From Pseudopedobacter saltans DSM 12145 (GTDB lineage: Bacteria; Bacteroidota; Bacteroidia; Sphingobacteriales; Sphingobacteriaceae): a stretch of 64,000 bases of DNA. The position numbers and the translations under genes were made by a program. The stretch covers positions 4,216,001 through 4,280,000 of the forward strand of contig NC_015177.1 of NCBI RefSeq assembly GCF_000190735.1, in the 5' to 3' direction. How positions within the stretch are numbered: position 1 is the stretch's first letter; each line of letters starts with the position of its first letter. A model generated the notes under the pieces. It was given only the letters and a program-made list of their open reading frames with translations, searched no databases and was not told the origin of the DNA. This document shows, one piece after another, positions 9,638-17,958 of this stretch.

Positions 9638-10693
9638 ATGAAAATTAGACAAATAATATATGTTTTAATGCTGGTTGTATTAACTGCATCATGTAAAAAG
9701 GAAAATCAATATTTGCCACCTGATTTCAATTACGAAATTGAGCCGGTGGTGATTACAGAGGATGTGATAACCGGAGCTTATTACTCAAATTATACCGCAT
9801 CTGATTGGGCTAAGAAGTATACTTATGCCCCGGCATTGGGCGAATATAGTGCTTTAGATGCGAGTATTATGGAACAGCACCGTAAATGGGCTGACGATGC
9901 CCGGCTGGACTTCTTTGTTTTTACCTGGAATGGTACTTCAGGAAATGCGCAGCTTAATAGTTTTATCAATGGAAGGAACAGCAAAGTGAAAATGGTAATT
10001 AATTACAGTACTGCCCATTTATCTGTGTCAAATACATCACCGTTGACCGGGGCTAAATTAACCACTATGATTAACGAGTTTAAAAGCTTGGCAAATACAC
10101 ATTTTAATCAAGATTACTATTATAAGATTAATGGCCAGCCCGTAGTTGGAATCAGTCCTCTGAATCTTTCTTCGAGTGCGGCAAACAGTATAGATTATGG
10201 TACTGTAATACCTGCGCTAAAAGCCGCCATGAAAGAAGTCGGTGTAGACCTTTATATTATTGGAGAAATTACCTCGGGTTGGTTACCTCCTCAGCGTTAT
10301 AAACCTGCAGTGAAATCCATGGATGCGGTAGTATTGAAAGATTGGTCTACCGATGTATATGATCGTTTTGTGTTTTTTCCCTCATTCAGCGATATGAACT
10401 GGAAAAACTGGACCGATTCTACCAAAGTGTGGAATGTTGATTTTGTACCCTGTATATTTCCGGGATATAACGATAAGGTAATGACTCCCACAAGTAAAAA
10501 ATACGATTTGAATCCTGATGTAGCGTTTTATTCAAAGTATAGCAATGTAGCTAAACGGAATTTGGGAGCAAAAAGAATTGTATTGATAAATTCCTGGAAT
10601 AATTTCCAAACAGGTACAGCCATAGAACCTACCAAGGAAAATGGTTTGGTATTCCTGGAAACCACAAGAAAAGAGTTTAAAGTTAATCATTAA
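9638..10693 (+). CDS. GH71/GH99-like (WbsX-like) TIM-barrel lipoprotein, cassette 1
   Basis: 351 residues, probably a surface or periplasmic glycan-active enzyme. ATG 9638 is chosen because it begins a good lipoprotein signal (lipobox LTASCKK, Cys about 19); the longer frame starts inside the SusD gene. After a short linker, TGAYYSNY resembles the GxYY start of GH71/GH99/WbsX barrels. Later blocks include INGQPVVGI, FVPCIFPGYND and the C-terminal INSWNNFQTGTAIEP, which aligns with WbsX-type NAWNEWxEGxxLEP. The Glu of that last motif is Asn here. GH99 enzymes known from Bacteroidota act on alpha-mannans, which fits the GH92 nearby. It is a paralog of the gene at 19581. Catalytic activity is unproven. 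Confidence 0.7.
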   Translation: MKIRQIIYVLMLVVLTASCKKENQYLPPDFNYEIEPVVITEDVITGAYYSNYTASDWAKKYTYAPALGEYSALDASIMEQHRKWADDARLDFFVFTWNGTSGNAQLNSFINGRNSKVKMVINYSTAHLSVSNTSPLTGAKLTTMINEFKSLANTHFNQDYYYKINGQPVVGISPLNLSSSAANSIDYGTVIPALKAAMKEVGVDLYIIGEITSGWLPPQRYKPAVKSMDAVVLKDWSTDVYDRFVFFPSFSDMNWKNWTDSTKVWNVDFVPCIFPGYNDKVMTPTSKKYDLNPDVAFYSKYSNVAKRNLGAKRIVLINSWNNFQTGTAIEPTKENGLVFLETTRKEFKVNH

Positions 10694-10718
10694 GACAAAA
10701 CGATATAAACCAAATAGT

Positions 10719-11858
10719 ATGTCTAACGAATTAAACAGAAGAAAATTTATAGCTTCGATGGGGGCTTTGGCGGTGGCTTTACCCTTAGGAACTTCAGCTT
10801 TCGATTTTATTCCAAGTAAAGGTAATGGTTTCAATTTTGTCTTATTGGGCGATCTCCATTACGATAAGCTGGAACATCACGATATGGATTATGTGAAATT
10901 AAAATATCCGAATGATATAACACAAATAGAAAACTATTCACGTATCACCAGAGAGAACCTTCCGCTTTTATTAGAAGTTGCTAAAGAAAAAGCTAAACAG
11001 TTGAATGTTGATTTTTGGTTGCAGTTGGGTGATTTTGTAGAAGGGCTTTGCGGTTCTGAACAATTGGCTACAAAGCAGGTAACAGAATTTATAGCTCTGG
11101 TAAAAGAGCAAGAGCTAAAAAGGCCTTTCTTTGTGATTAAAGGTAATCACGATGTAACGGGAGAAGGAGCAAATGAGATGTATAATGAAACGGTATTGCC
11201 GTGGCAAAGTAAAGAATTGAAAACAGCGGTGAATACTGCTAATGCTACATTTGTTCATAAAAAAGCCCGATTTATATTTTTCGATTGTTACCGTTTAAAA
11301 GAAAGTATGATCTGGTTAAAAAGGGTATTGGCTGAACATAAGGAAGATTTACTGTTTTTTTCTGTTCACGCGCCAATCATACCATTTGATGCAAGATCTA
11401 ATTGGCATGTCTTCGGTAAGCCCGGACAAGAAAAAGAAAGAGAAGAATTAGTGAACTTATTGGGGAAACACAGAGCGATTGTACTTTGCGGACATTTGCA
11501 TAAAACCTCGGTACTGACCCGGACTACACCCGAAGGAAGCCTTATTCAGGTATGTGTTGGTAGTGTTATTCCGTCACCAGATGCACCTGTTAAAAATCAT
11601 TTAAAAGGAGTAGAATCCTATAATGCTGATTTGGTCAATTTAGAACCTCGTTTTTCTCCAACAACACTTAGCGAGCGTAAAGTAAACCTGGAAAACGAAA
11701 AGCCTTTCATCAAACATTATGAATATGCAGATTTCTGTGGTTATGCAAATGTAATGATATCCGCAAAAAATGATGTAGATATTGTTATATACAAAAATGT
11801 AGACAAAACACCATGGACTACGGTAAGACTAACCGACTTACCTGGTGCTACCATATAA
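10719..11858 (+). CDS. Calcineurin-like metallophosphoesterase with a Tat-type signal (cassette 1)
   Basis: Predicted exported phosphomono- or diesterase of the calcineurin-like fold, with two bound metals. The 379 residues start at ATG 10719, which gives the twin-arginine signal NRRKF followed by a hydrophobic stretch; a longer in-frame start lies inside the preceding gene and would bury this signal. Metal-ligand motifs occur in order: GDLHYD (44-49), QLGDFVEG, KGNHDVTG, SVHAP and CGHLHKTS. It starts 25 bases after the GH-like gene and is paralogous to the phosphoesterase at 13530, which instead has a Sec-type signal. Context suggests it removes phosphate from the imported glycan. Exact substrate unknown. 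Confidence 0.88.
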   Translation: MSNELNRRKFIASMGALAVALPLGTSAFDFIPSKGNGFNFVLLGDLHYDKLEHHDMDYVKLKYPNDITQIENYSRITRENLPLLLEVAKEKAKQLNVDFWLQLGDFVEGLCGSEQLATKQVTEFIALVKEQELKRPFFVIKGNHDVTGEGANEMYNETVLPWQSKELKTAVNTANATFVHKKARFIFFDCYRLKESMIWLKRVLAEHKEDLLFFSVHAPIIPFDARSNWHVFGKPGQEKEREELVNLLGKHRAIVLCGHLHKTSVLTRTTPEGSLIQVCVGSVIPSPDAPVKNHLKGVESYNADLVNLEPRFSPTTLSERKVNLENEKPFIKHYEYADFCGYANVMISAKNDVDIVIYKNVDKTPWTTVRLTDLPGATI

Positions 11859-11870
11859 TTTTTATAAACA

Positions 11871-11897
11871 TTCCGTAGGATTAAAACTCCTACGGAA
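11871..11897 (+). other. Intercistronic hairpin between two phosphoesterase genes
   Basis: TTCCGTAGGA (11871-11880) and TCCTACGGAA (11888-11897) form a perfect 10-bp stem with a 7-base loop. No T run follows, so it looks more like an mRNA-processing or attenuating hairpin than a full terminator. Confidence 0.5.
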
Positions 11898-11917
11898 ATC
11901 AATTAAAACCCATTCGC

Positions 11918-13504
11918 ATGAAAAAGGCTATAATATTCTTATGGATTCTTTTTTCCCTTTCTGTACAGGTTTATGGCAGTTTGGCTTTAGATGAAATAGG
12001 TGCTAAAGAAGAGAAAAATCCCCAATCACTATTAACTAGAGGTCCTTATTTACAGGCCGCCTCGAGTAATAGTATCGTAATAAGATGGAGAACCAATGTG
12101 TTGGAAAGGGGAGTGGTTCGATATGGAACTTCAGCTGAAAATCTGGAGTTTTCTGTAGAGAATGACTCCATTTCTTTGGAACATATTGTAGCTCTTCATG
12201 AATTAAAACCGGATACCAGATATTACTATTCGATAGGAGGTCTAACACATACACTACAGGGCGATACTGCTAACTATTTTTATACACTGCCTTTAAAAGG
12301 AAGCAAAGGGATTTATCGTATAGGCTTTTTTGGAGATGCAGGAAATAGATCTCAAAATCAAAAAGATATTCGCGATCAGTTTGTAAAGTATCTGGGAAAC
12401 GAATATATGAACGCCTGGATACTACTTGGAGATAACGCTTATGAAAGTGGAACTGATGCAGAATATCAATCTAATTTTTTTGAGATTTTTCAGCAGGAAT
12501 TTTTGAAAAAATACCCGATGTATCCAACCACTGGGAACCATGATTATTTAGATGTAGGGAAGTACAGAGGTAAAAATCAACGGACCCGCGAGGTGGCGTA
12601 TTTTAAAAACTTTACTATGCCTATTAATGGCGAAGCGGGCGGTGTCCCTTCTTATAATCCCTCCTATTTCTCTTTTGATATTGGAAATATACACTTTATA
12701 TCCCTAGACTCTTATTACATAGATGAAAACGGACTGAAGCTTTCTGATACCCTAAGTACACAAGTACAGTGGATGAAAAAGGATCTGGAATATGCGCATA
12801 AGAAACAAGACTGGATTGTTGTTTTCTGGCACCATCCCCCATACTCTATGGGTGGACACAGTTCCGACAAAGAAATTACGATGGTGAAACTTCGCGAAAA
12901 CTTGTTACCTATTGTGGAACGTTATGGCGTTGATTTGATTTTGGGAGGCCACAGTCATAGTTACGAACGTTCAAAATTGATGAAAGGCCATTATGGGTTT
13001 GAAGCTTCTTTCTCAGAAAAATACAATCTGGATAATTCTTCCGGAGCTTTTAATACTGATAACAGGTATAGCCCATATATTAAAGAAAATAGTAATCAGG
13101 GAACAGTATATGTGGTAACAGGTTCGGCAGGCAAACTTGATTCGAATACCCAGCCGTCCTGGCCTCATGATGCAATGCCCTACTCTAACGCCGAAATAGG
13201 AGGTGCCGTGATGGTTGAAGTTAATAATAACCGTTTGGACCTGAAATGGATATGCGCCGATGGAATTATACGGGATCAATTCACAATGTTGAAAAACATA
13301 GATAAAAAAAAGAGTTTAAAATTGAGCGAGGGAAAACAGGCCTCACTAAGAGCATCTTATAACGGCAAATATGTGTGGAATGAATCAGTAAAAGATACAG
13401 GTAAAACTATCAAAGTTCCTACAGTATCAGGTAAAACTTATTATATGGTAAAAGATGAAAATAATCGTGTCAGAGAAGTTTTCGAAGTAGAAGGTATAAA
13501 ATAA
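11918..13504 (+). CDS. Purple acid phosphatase-like secreted metallophosphoesterase with N-terminal FN3-like domain
   Basis: Secreted phosphatase, 528 residues. A signal peptide (about 1-20) is followed by a fibronectin/PAP N-terminal beta-domain (about 40-125, with RGPYLQAASSNSIVIRWRT in the usual place). The metallophosphatase core carries GDAG, LLGDNAY, GNHDY, FWHHPPYS and GGHSHSYERS, matching the purple acid phosphatase set GDxG, GDxxY, GNH[D/E], VxxH and GHxH. About 70 C-terminal residues form an extra small beta-rich domain. It is the second of three phosphoesterases in cassette 1; the 59-base gap before it contains a hairpin, so its expression may be stepped down. Activity on phosphomonoesters is expected from the family. 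Confidence 0.88.
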   Translation: MKKAIIFLWILFSLSVQVYGSLALDEIGAKEEKNPQSLLTRGPYLQAASSNSIVIRWRTNVLERGVVRYGTSAENLEFSVENDSISLEHIVALHELKPDTRYYYSIGGLTHTLQGDTANYFYTLPLKGSKGIYRIGFFGDAGNRSQNQKDIRDQFVKYLGNEYMNAWILLGDNAYESGTDAEYQSNFFEIFQQEFLKKYPMYPTTGNHDYLDVGKYRGKNQRTREVAYFKNFTMPINGEAGGVPSYNPSYFSFDIGNIHFISLDSYYIDENGLKLSDTLSTQVQWMKKDLEYAHKKQDWIVVFWHHPPYSMGGHSSDKEITMVKLRENLLPIVERYGVDLILGGHSHSYERSKLMKGHYGFEASFSEKYNLDNSSGAFNTDNRYSPYIKENSNQGTVYVVTGSAGKLDSNTQPSWPHDAMPYSNAEIGGAVMVEVNNNRLDLKWICADGIIRDQFTMLKNIDKKKSLKLSEGKQASLRASYNGKYVWNESVKDTGKTIKVPTVSGKTYYMVKDENNRVREVFEVEGIK

Positions 13505-13529
13505 AGTATATATAAACTTAAAGAATTAG

Positions 13530-14660
13530 ATGAAAAAGTTACTCTTTATATTCTTTTTTGGGGTTGGCTACTTAACCTTAAAAGCACAAGATGAAAGTTT
13601 TATAGTTCTGGGTGATATGCATTATGATCGTATAGAAGATCACGATCTGGATTACGTAATGACACGTCCTCAGGATTTTCAACAAATATTTAATGAATAT
13701 CCTCAATATACGGCCTTCTATATGCCAAAATTTCTACAAGTAATAAAAAGGCAGTCGGAGGTGCTAACGCCTAAAGTAAAGGCGGTGGTACAGCTGGGCG
13801 ATTTAGTAGAAGGAGTTTCTGGCAACGCACATTTAGCCAGACAAATGAACCGTGGAGCTGTTGACTTACTATATTCTGTGAATCTTTCTGTACCATGGGT
13901 TTTAGCGAAGGGAAATCATGATGTTAGTAACAGCCCCGGACAACCAGAAGCATGGCAGGAAGTTATTCGACCTTTTATAGAAGGGCAAATAGGTAAGCTA
14001 ATTGGGCATGGAATGTATACTTATAGGATAAGTGAGCAGACAGAATTTTTTGTGCTTGATCAGTTCTTCAGTAAAGATAGAAATGTGCCTGAAATAGATA
14101 TGGTTACTTTCTTAGAAAAGGAGCTGGCAGCATCGAAAGCGAAATATAAATTTTTAATCACTCATCAGCCCGTCATTCCGGTTACACATAGGTGTTGGCA
14201 TTTGCTAAGTGGAATCCGCCGTCCGGTGGAGGATAGCAAACTTAGAGAACGCTTTTTAAATCTACTTGCCAGGCATAAAGTCATCGTGTTGGCCGGTCAT
14301 CTTCACGAGTATTCCGTATTAAGTAGAAAGACAGCTTCCGGAAATATTGTTCAGGTAATGATAAATAGTGTAAACCGCAGTCTCGAGCCACCTAAACCAA
14401 AAAACTTAACTACAGAATACAAAGGTGAACAATGGGTTACTGAAAAAGCCGATTGGCAACCTGATAATAAGTTAGTGAGGTATAAACTTCTGGAAGAGGA
14501 AAGAAAGAATGTACTTAAATTTTCTCGCGCCGATCTGCCCGGGTACGGCGTAATAGCTATTTCAGGAGTGAATGGAGAGGTAAAGCTTAATTACTATAAT
14601 GGTTTATCAGAAAGTCCATTTGAAACAATTAACCTTACAGAACTACAAAAACTAAAATAA
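13530..14660 (+). CDS. Calcineurin-like metallophosphoesterase, Sec-exported (cassette 1)
   Basis: Predicted periplasmic or secreted phosphoesterase of 376 residues. A Sec signal (about 1-19, ending LKAQ) is followed directly by the fold. The motifs are GDMHYDRIEDHD (from residue 28), QLGDLVEGV, KGNHDVS, THQPVIP and AGHLHEYSVL. The first motif and its surroundings closely match GDLHYDKLEHHD of the gene at 10719, so the two arose by duplication and then took different export routes. It ends cassette 1; 147 bases separate it from the next SusC and hold a second set of PHO-box-like repeats. Substrate unknown. Confidence 0.87.
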   Translation: MKKLLFIFFFGVGYLTLKAQDESFIVLGDMHYDRIEDHDLDYVMTRPQDFQQIFNEYPQYTAFYMPKFLQVIKRQSEVLTPKVKAVVQLGDLVEGVSGNAHLARQMNRGAVDLLYSVNLSVPWVLAKGNHDVSNSPGQPEAWQEVIRPFIEGQIGKLIGHGMYTYRISEQTEFFVLDQFFSKDRNVPEIDMVTFLEKELAASKAKYKFLITHQPVIPVTHRCWHLLSGIRRPVEDSKLRERFLNLLARHKVIVLAGHLHEYSVLSRKTASGNIVQVMINSVNRSLEPPKPKNLTTEYKGEQWVTEKADWQPDNKLVRYKLLEEERKNVLKFSRADLPGYGVIAISGVNGEVKLNYYNGLSESPFETINLTELQKLK

Positions 14661-14723
14661 AGACTGCGGTCAATAGCAGATATGGTACATGAATTTTAAA
14701 AAAAAACATAATTCGGGTAGCTA

Positions 14724-14756
14724 TTAATCTTTTATTAATCTTTCATTAAACTGTTA
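14724..14756 (+). promoter_or_regulatory. PHO-box-like direct repeats upstream of the second SusC
   Basis: Three contiguous 11-bp units: TTAATCTTTTA (14724-14734), TTAATCTTTCA (14735-14745) and TTAAACTGTTA (14746-14756). A 26-base stretch (14723-14748) matches 4715-4740 with one difference. TAGAATTG at 14761-14768 is a -7-like element one base off TAnnTTTG, and the SusC ATG is 51 bases downstream of the repeats. The spacing fits an activator of the PhoB class; the binding protein is inferred. Confidence 0.52.
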
Positions 14757-14807
14757 AGCTTAGAATTGTGCTATTAATAGCAATAAGCTATAACCAAATA
14801 TGTAAAT

Positions 14808-17800
14808 ATGAAAATAATCAATTACTTAACCATCTTGTTGTGGCTTATTCCATTCTATTTAAGTGCGCAGCAAATTACCGTTAGTGGTATAGTAACCGAT
14901 GGATCTGACGGATCTCCTTTACCTGGTGTGAATGTGTTTATTAATACTAAAGAAGGCAAAAAAGGCGGTACAATAACTAACTTAAGCGGTAGTTACACGT
15001 TAAAAGTTCCGGCCAATGCCACGGAATTGGTCTTTAGTTTTATGGGGATGAGTACTGTTACAGAACAAATCAACGGTCGTTTGGTGATTAATGTTGGTAT
15101 GTCTTCTGAGAGTACAGAGTTACAGAGCGTCGCGGTTACCGCATTAGGTATTAAAAGAGAAACCAAAGCTTTGAGTTATTCCCGGCAGGGTATGGATATT
15201 TCTACACTGACTGAAGCGCCGTCTACCAATATTATGTCCTCTTTATCAGGTCGACTGGCTGGTGTACAGATAACTCCCCCGTCAACTAATACTGGTTCGG
15301 CCCGTGTTGTGATTCGTGGAAATAATTCGATTACAGGAAATAACCAGCCACTTTTTGTAATCGATGGTATACCGGTAGATAACGAAACCGGAGATGCCAA
15401 AGTAACTACTTCAGGAAATAATAACCTTGATTACGGAAATATAGCTGCCAATATCAATCCGGAAGATGTAGAGAGCATCGAAGTTTTAAAAGGGCCTAAC
15501 GCCGCTGCATTATATGGGTCCAGAGCGGCAAATGGGGCAATATTAATTACTACTAAGCGATCTTCGGGAGTTAAGTTTAAAGTTTCTTTTAATTCTAATT
15601 CTACTTTTCAACGTATTTCAGAATATCCGGAATACCAGGATATGTTTGGAGCAGGTAATAGTTTTAAACTAGAGGGATCTGGCTCAACAAATAATCCCGA
15701 GCGTATACCAGACCTTGGAGTTTTTTACAGAAGCTGGGGTGCTCCCATGCTGGGGCAGCCAGTTATCAGTATAAATGGAAAGCCAAAACAATACGTAGCT
15801 CAGCCAAATAATGTTCAGGATTTTTATCAAACGGCAGCCATGCTAACAAACTCACTGGCTATAGAAGGAGGGAACACCGAAAATAATTATAGGTTTTCAT
15901 ATACTAATTACTCGGGAGGGAGTGTTGTAGCAGGCATTAATGACAATAGAAGGCACAATGCCAATATCCGTGTCCTTAACAAATTTAATAGATGGTTGGA
16001 TATGGATTCCAAAGTTACTTTTATCAGGAATAAAGTTACCAACAGGCAGTATATGAACGGAAGTACTAAAAATCCAGTTTATCAATATGCCTTTATGGTA
16101 CGTGATGATCAGCTTTCAGAGTTCAGTGAGTATAAAAATATTTATGGTAATGAAATAAATACACATCGTGAATTCTTAAATCCATATTGGGCCATACATG
16201 AAAATCCAAATCAGGATACAAAAAATCAACTGCTTGGCGCTTTTAACGTAAACGCCAAAATTAATAACTGGCTTAAAGTTAATGCCAAATTGGGAACGGA
16301 GATGTATTGGCTAAATGGTTATACTTTTAACAATAAAGGAGCTCAAAGTAATCCTAATGGAAGTATGAGTACCATGAATAATACACTGCAAAGTACCAAT
16401 GCAGATGTAATTTTATTTGCTAATAATAGCTTTGGCAAATTATCCGTTAACTCATTTATTGGAGCTGGTCGTTTTCAAACCATAGTCGGTAAAAATAGCC
16501 AGAGTATCAATTCTTTGATTCAACCAGGCTTAATTAATTTGTCGAATTCTGGTGAATTTCCGGTCGTTAGCCAATTTAATTCGGATAAAATAATTTATTC
16601 AGTATATGGTTCCACGTCATGGGGATATAATGGATATCTGTATTTAGATGTAACGGCAAGAAATGACTGGTCATCTACGTTACCAGTTGGTAACAACTCT
16701 TATTTTTATCCGTCTGTTGGAGGATCTTTTGTGTTTACGGACGCTTTTAAAGGGATTCCTAAGAGCATTCTGTCATTTGGAAAAATCCGAGCATCGTATG
16801 CAGTCGTAGGAAATGATACCAGTCCTTACCAGATAGTGCCAACTTATACATTTGACGGTATTTATAACAGTCAGGCTTATGCGTCTTTATCATCTACTTT
16901 TTTTAATCCTGGTCTGAAGCCGGAAAAAACAGGTTCTGTAGAATATGGTTTAGATTTGCGGTTTTTGAAAGATCGTATCACTTTTGGAGCCACTCACTAC
17001 AGAACTTCCACCACAAACCAGATTGTAACCGCTCAGATTACACCGGCAAGTGGTTATACCCGTCGCTATTATAATGCAGGGGAGATTCAAAACTGGGGAA
17101 CAGAGATTGTTTTGTCGGGAAGCCCGATAAAGACCAGAAATTTTTCGTGGAATATCTTAACCAATTATGCTAAAAATAATTCCAAAGTAAAAAGCCTTGT
17201 AGAAGGAGTAAATAGCTTTCAATTGAATTCATGGTTTGGCCGATTGTTGGTATTTGCAGAAGTTGATCAGCCTTATGGGGTTATCAGAGGTGCAGGATGG
17301 AAGCGCGATGATATGGGGCGCAAACTGGTGTCTGAAAGTGGACTTCCTATAGCCGATCCTAATATTGTTTTAGGTAATGCGCTGCCCGACTGGACTGGAG
17401 GAATAAGCAACTCTTTACAGTATAAAAGATTTAACCTGAATTTCCTGATAGATATTCGAAAAGGTGGGCGTTTCTATTCAGGTACCTACAGACGTTCGTA
17501 CATTTCAGGGGCACTTGCCAGCACATTAGAGGGAAGAGAAGATTATTATCTGCATAGTTATATCTATGGAGAGTCTGCAGCCAGTTTAACGGGAGGCTTT
17601 ATTTTTAAGGATGCTTACTTCGAAGATGGTACACCTAATAATAAATATATCTCAACGCAATCTAATGGTTTTTCAAATATTGACGAAATGCAAATGTTTG
17701 ATGCTTCGTTTGTTAAGCTACGAGAAGTCGTTTTAGGATATAACCTTCCTGCTAAAGTTTTAAAGAAAACCTTCATTTCAAACGCCCGAATATCCTTATC

Positions 17801-17948
17801 CGGAAGAAATCTGTGGACTATTCATAAAAATGCTCCCAAAGGAATTGATCCGGAAGCCAGTGTGACCTCGGGTAACGGGCAGGGAATAGAATATGGTTCG
17901 TTACCTCCATCTTCGACATATGGAGTAGACTTAAGGTTAACCTTTTAA
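14808..17948 (+). CDS. SusC/RagA-family TonB-dependent outer-membrane transporter (cassette 2)
   Basis: Outer-membrane active importer of 1046 residues and paralog of the SusC at 4907. Signal peptide 1-20 (ending LSAQ), carboxypeptidase-regulatory-like domain (about 22-100), plug (about 115-250, with VESIEVLKGPNAAALYGSR) and a long barrel ending in LRLTF. The two SusC proteins share blocks along the whole length, such as ARNDWSSTLP and GNDTxPY, while surface-loop regions differ, so they probably bind related but not identical ligands. It has its own upstream repeat element and starts an operon with SusD and two glycoside hydrolase-like genes. No sigma/anti-sigma partner nearby. Confidence 0.94.
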   Translation: MKIINYLTILLWLIPFYLSAQQITVSGIVTDGSDGSPLPGVNVFINTKEGKKGGTITNLSGSYTLKVPANATELVFSFMGMSTVTEQINGRLVINVGMSSESTELQSVAVTALGIKRETKALSYSRQGMDISTLTEAPSTNIMSSLSGRLAGVQITPPSTNTGSARVVIRGNNSITGNNQPLFVIDGIPVDNETGDAKVTTSGNNNLDYGNIAANINPEDVESIEVLKGPNAAALYGSRAANGAILITTKRSSGVKFKVSFNSNSTFQRISEYPEYQDMFGAGNSFKLEGSGSTNNPERIPDLGVFYRSWGAPMLGQPVISINGKPKQYVAQPNNVQDFYQTAAMLTNSLAIEGGNTENNYRFSYTNYSGGSVVAGINDNRRHNANIRVLNKFNRWLDMDSKVTFIRNKVTNRQYMNGSTKNPVYQYAFMVRDDQLSEFSEYKNIYGNEINTHREFLNPYWAIHENPNQDTKNQLLGAFNVNAKINNWLKVNAKLGTEMYWLNGYTFNNKGAQSNPNGSMSTMNNTLQSTNADVILFANNSFGKLSVNSFIGAGRFQTIVGKNSQSINSLIQPGLINLSNSGEFPVVSQFNSDKIIYSVYGSTSWGYNGYLYLDVTARNDWSSTLPVGNNSYFYPSVGGSFVFTDAFKGIPKSILSFGKIRASYAVVGNDTSPYQIVPTYTFDGIYNSQAYASLSSTFFNPGLKPEKTGSVEYGLDLRFLKDRITFGATHYRTSTTNQIVTAQITPASGYTRRYYNAGEIQNWGTEIVLSGSPIKTRNFSWNILTNYAKNNSKVKSLVEGVNSFQLNSWFGRLLVFAEVDQPYGVIRGAGWKRDDMGRKLVSESGLPIADPNIVLGNALPDWTGGISNSLQYKRFNLNFLIDIRKGGRFYSGTYRRSYISGALASTLEGREDYYLHSYIYGESAASLTGGFIFKDAYFEDGTPNNKYISTQSNGFSNIDEMQMFDASFVKLREVVLGYNLPAKVLKKTFISNARISLSGRNLWTIHKNAPKGIDPEASVTSGNGQGIEYGSLPPSSTYGVDLRLTF

Positions 17949-17958
17949 TTGAAAAAGC

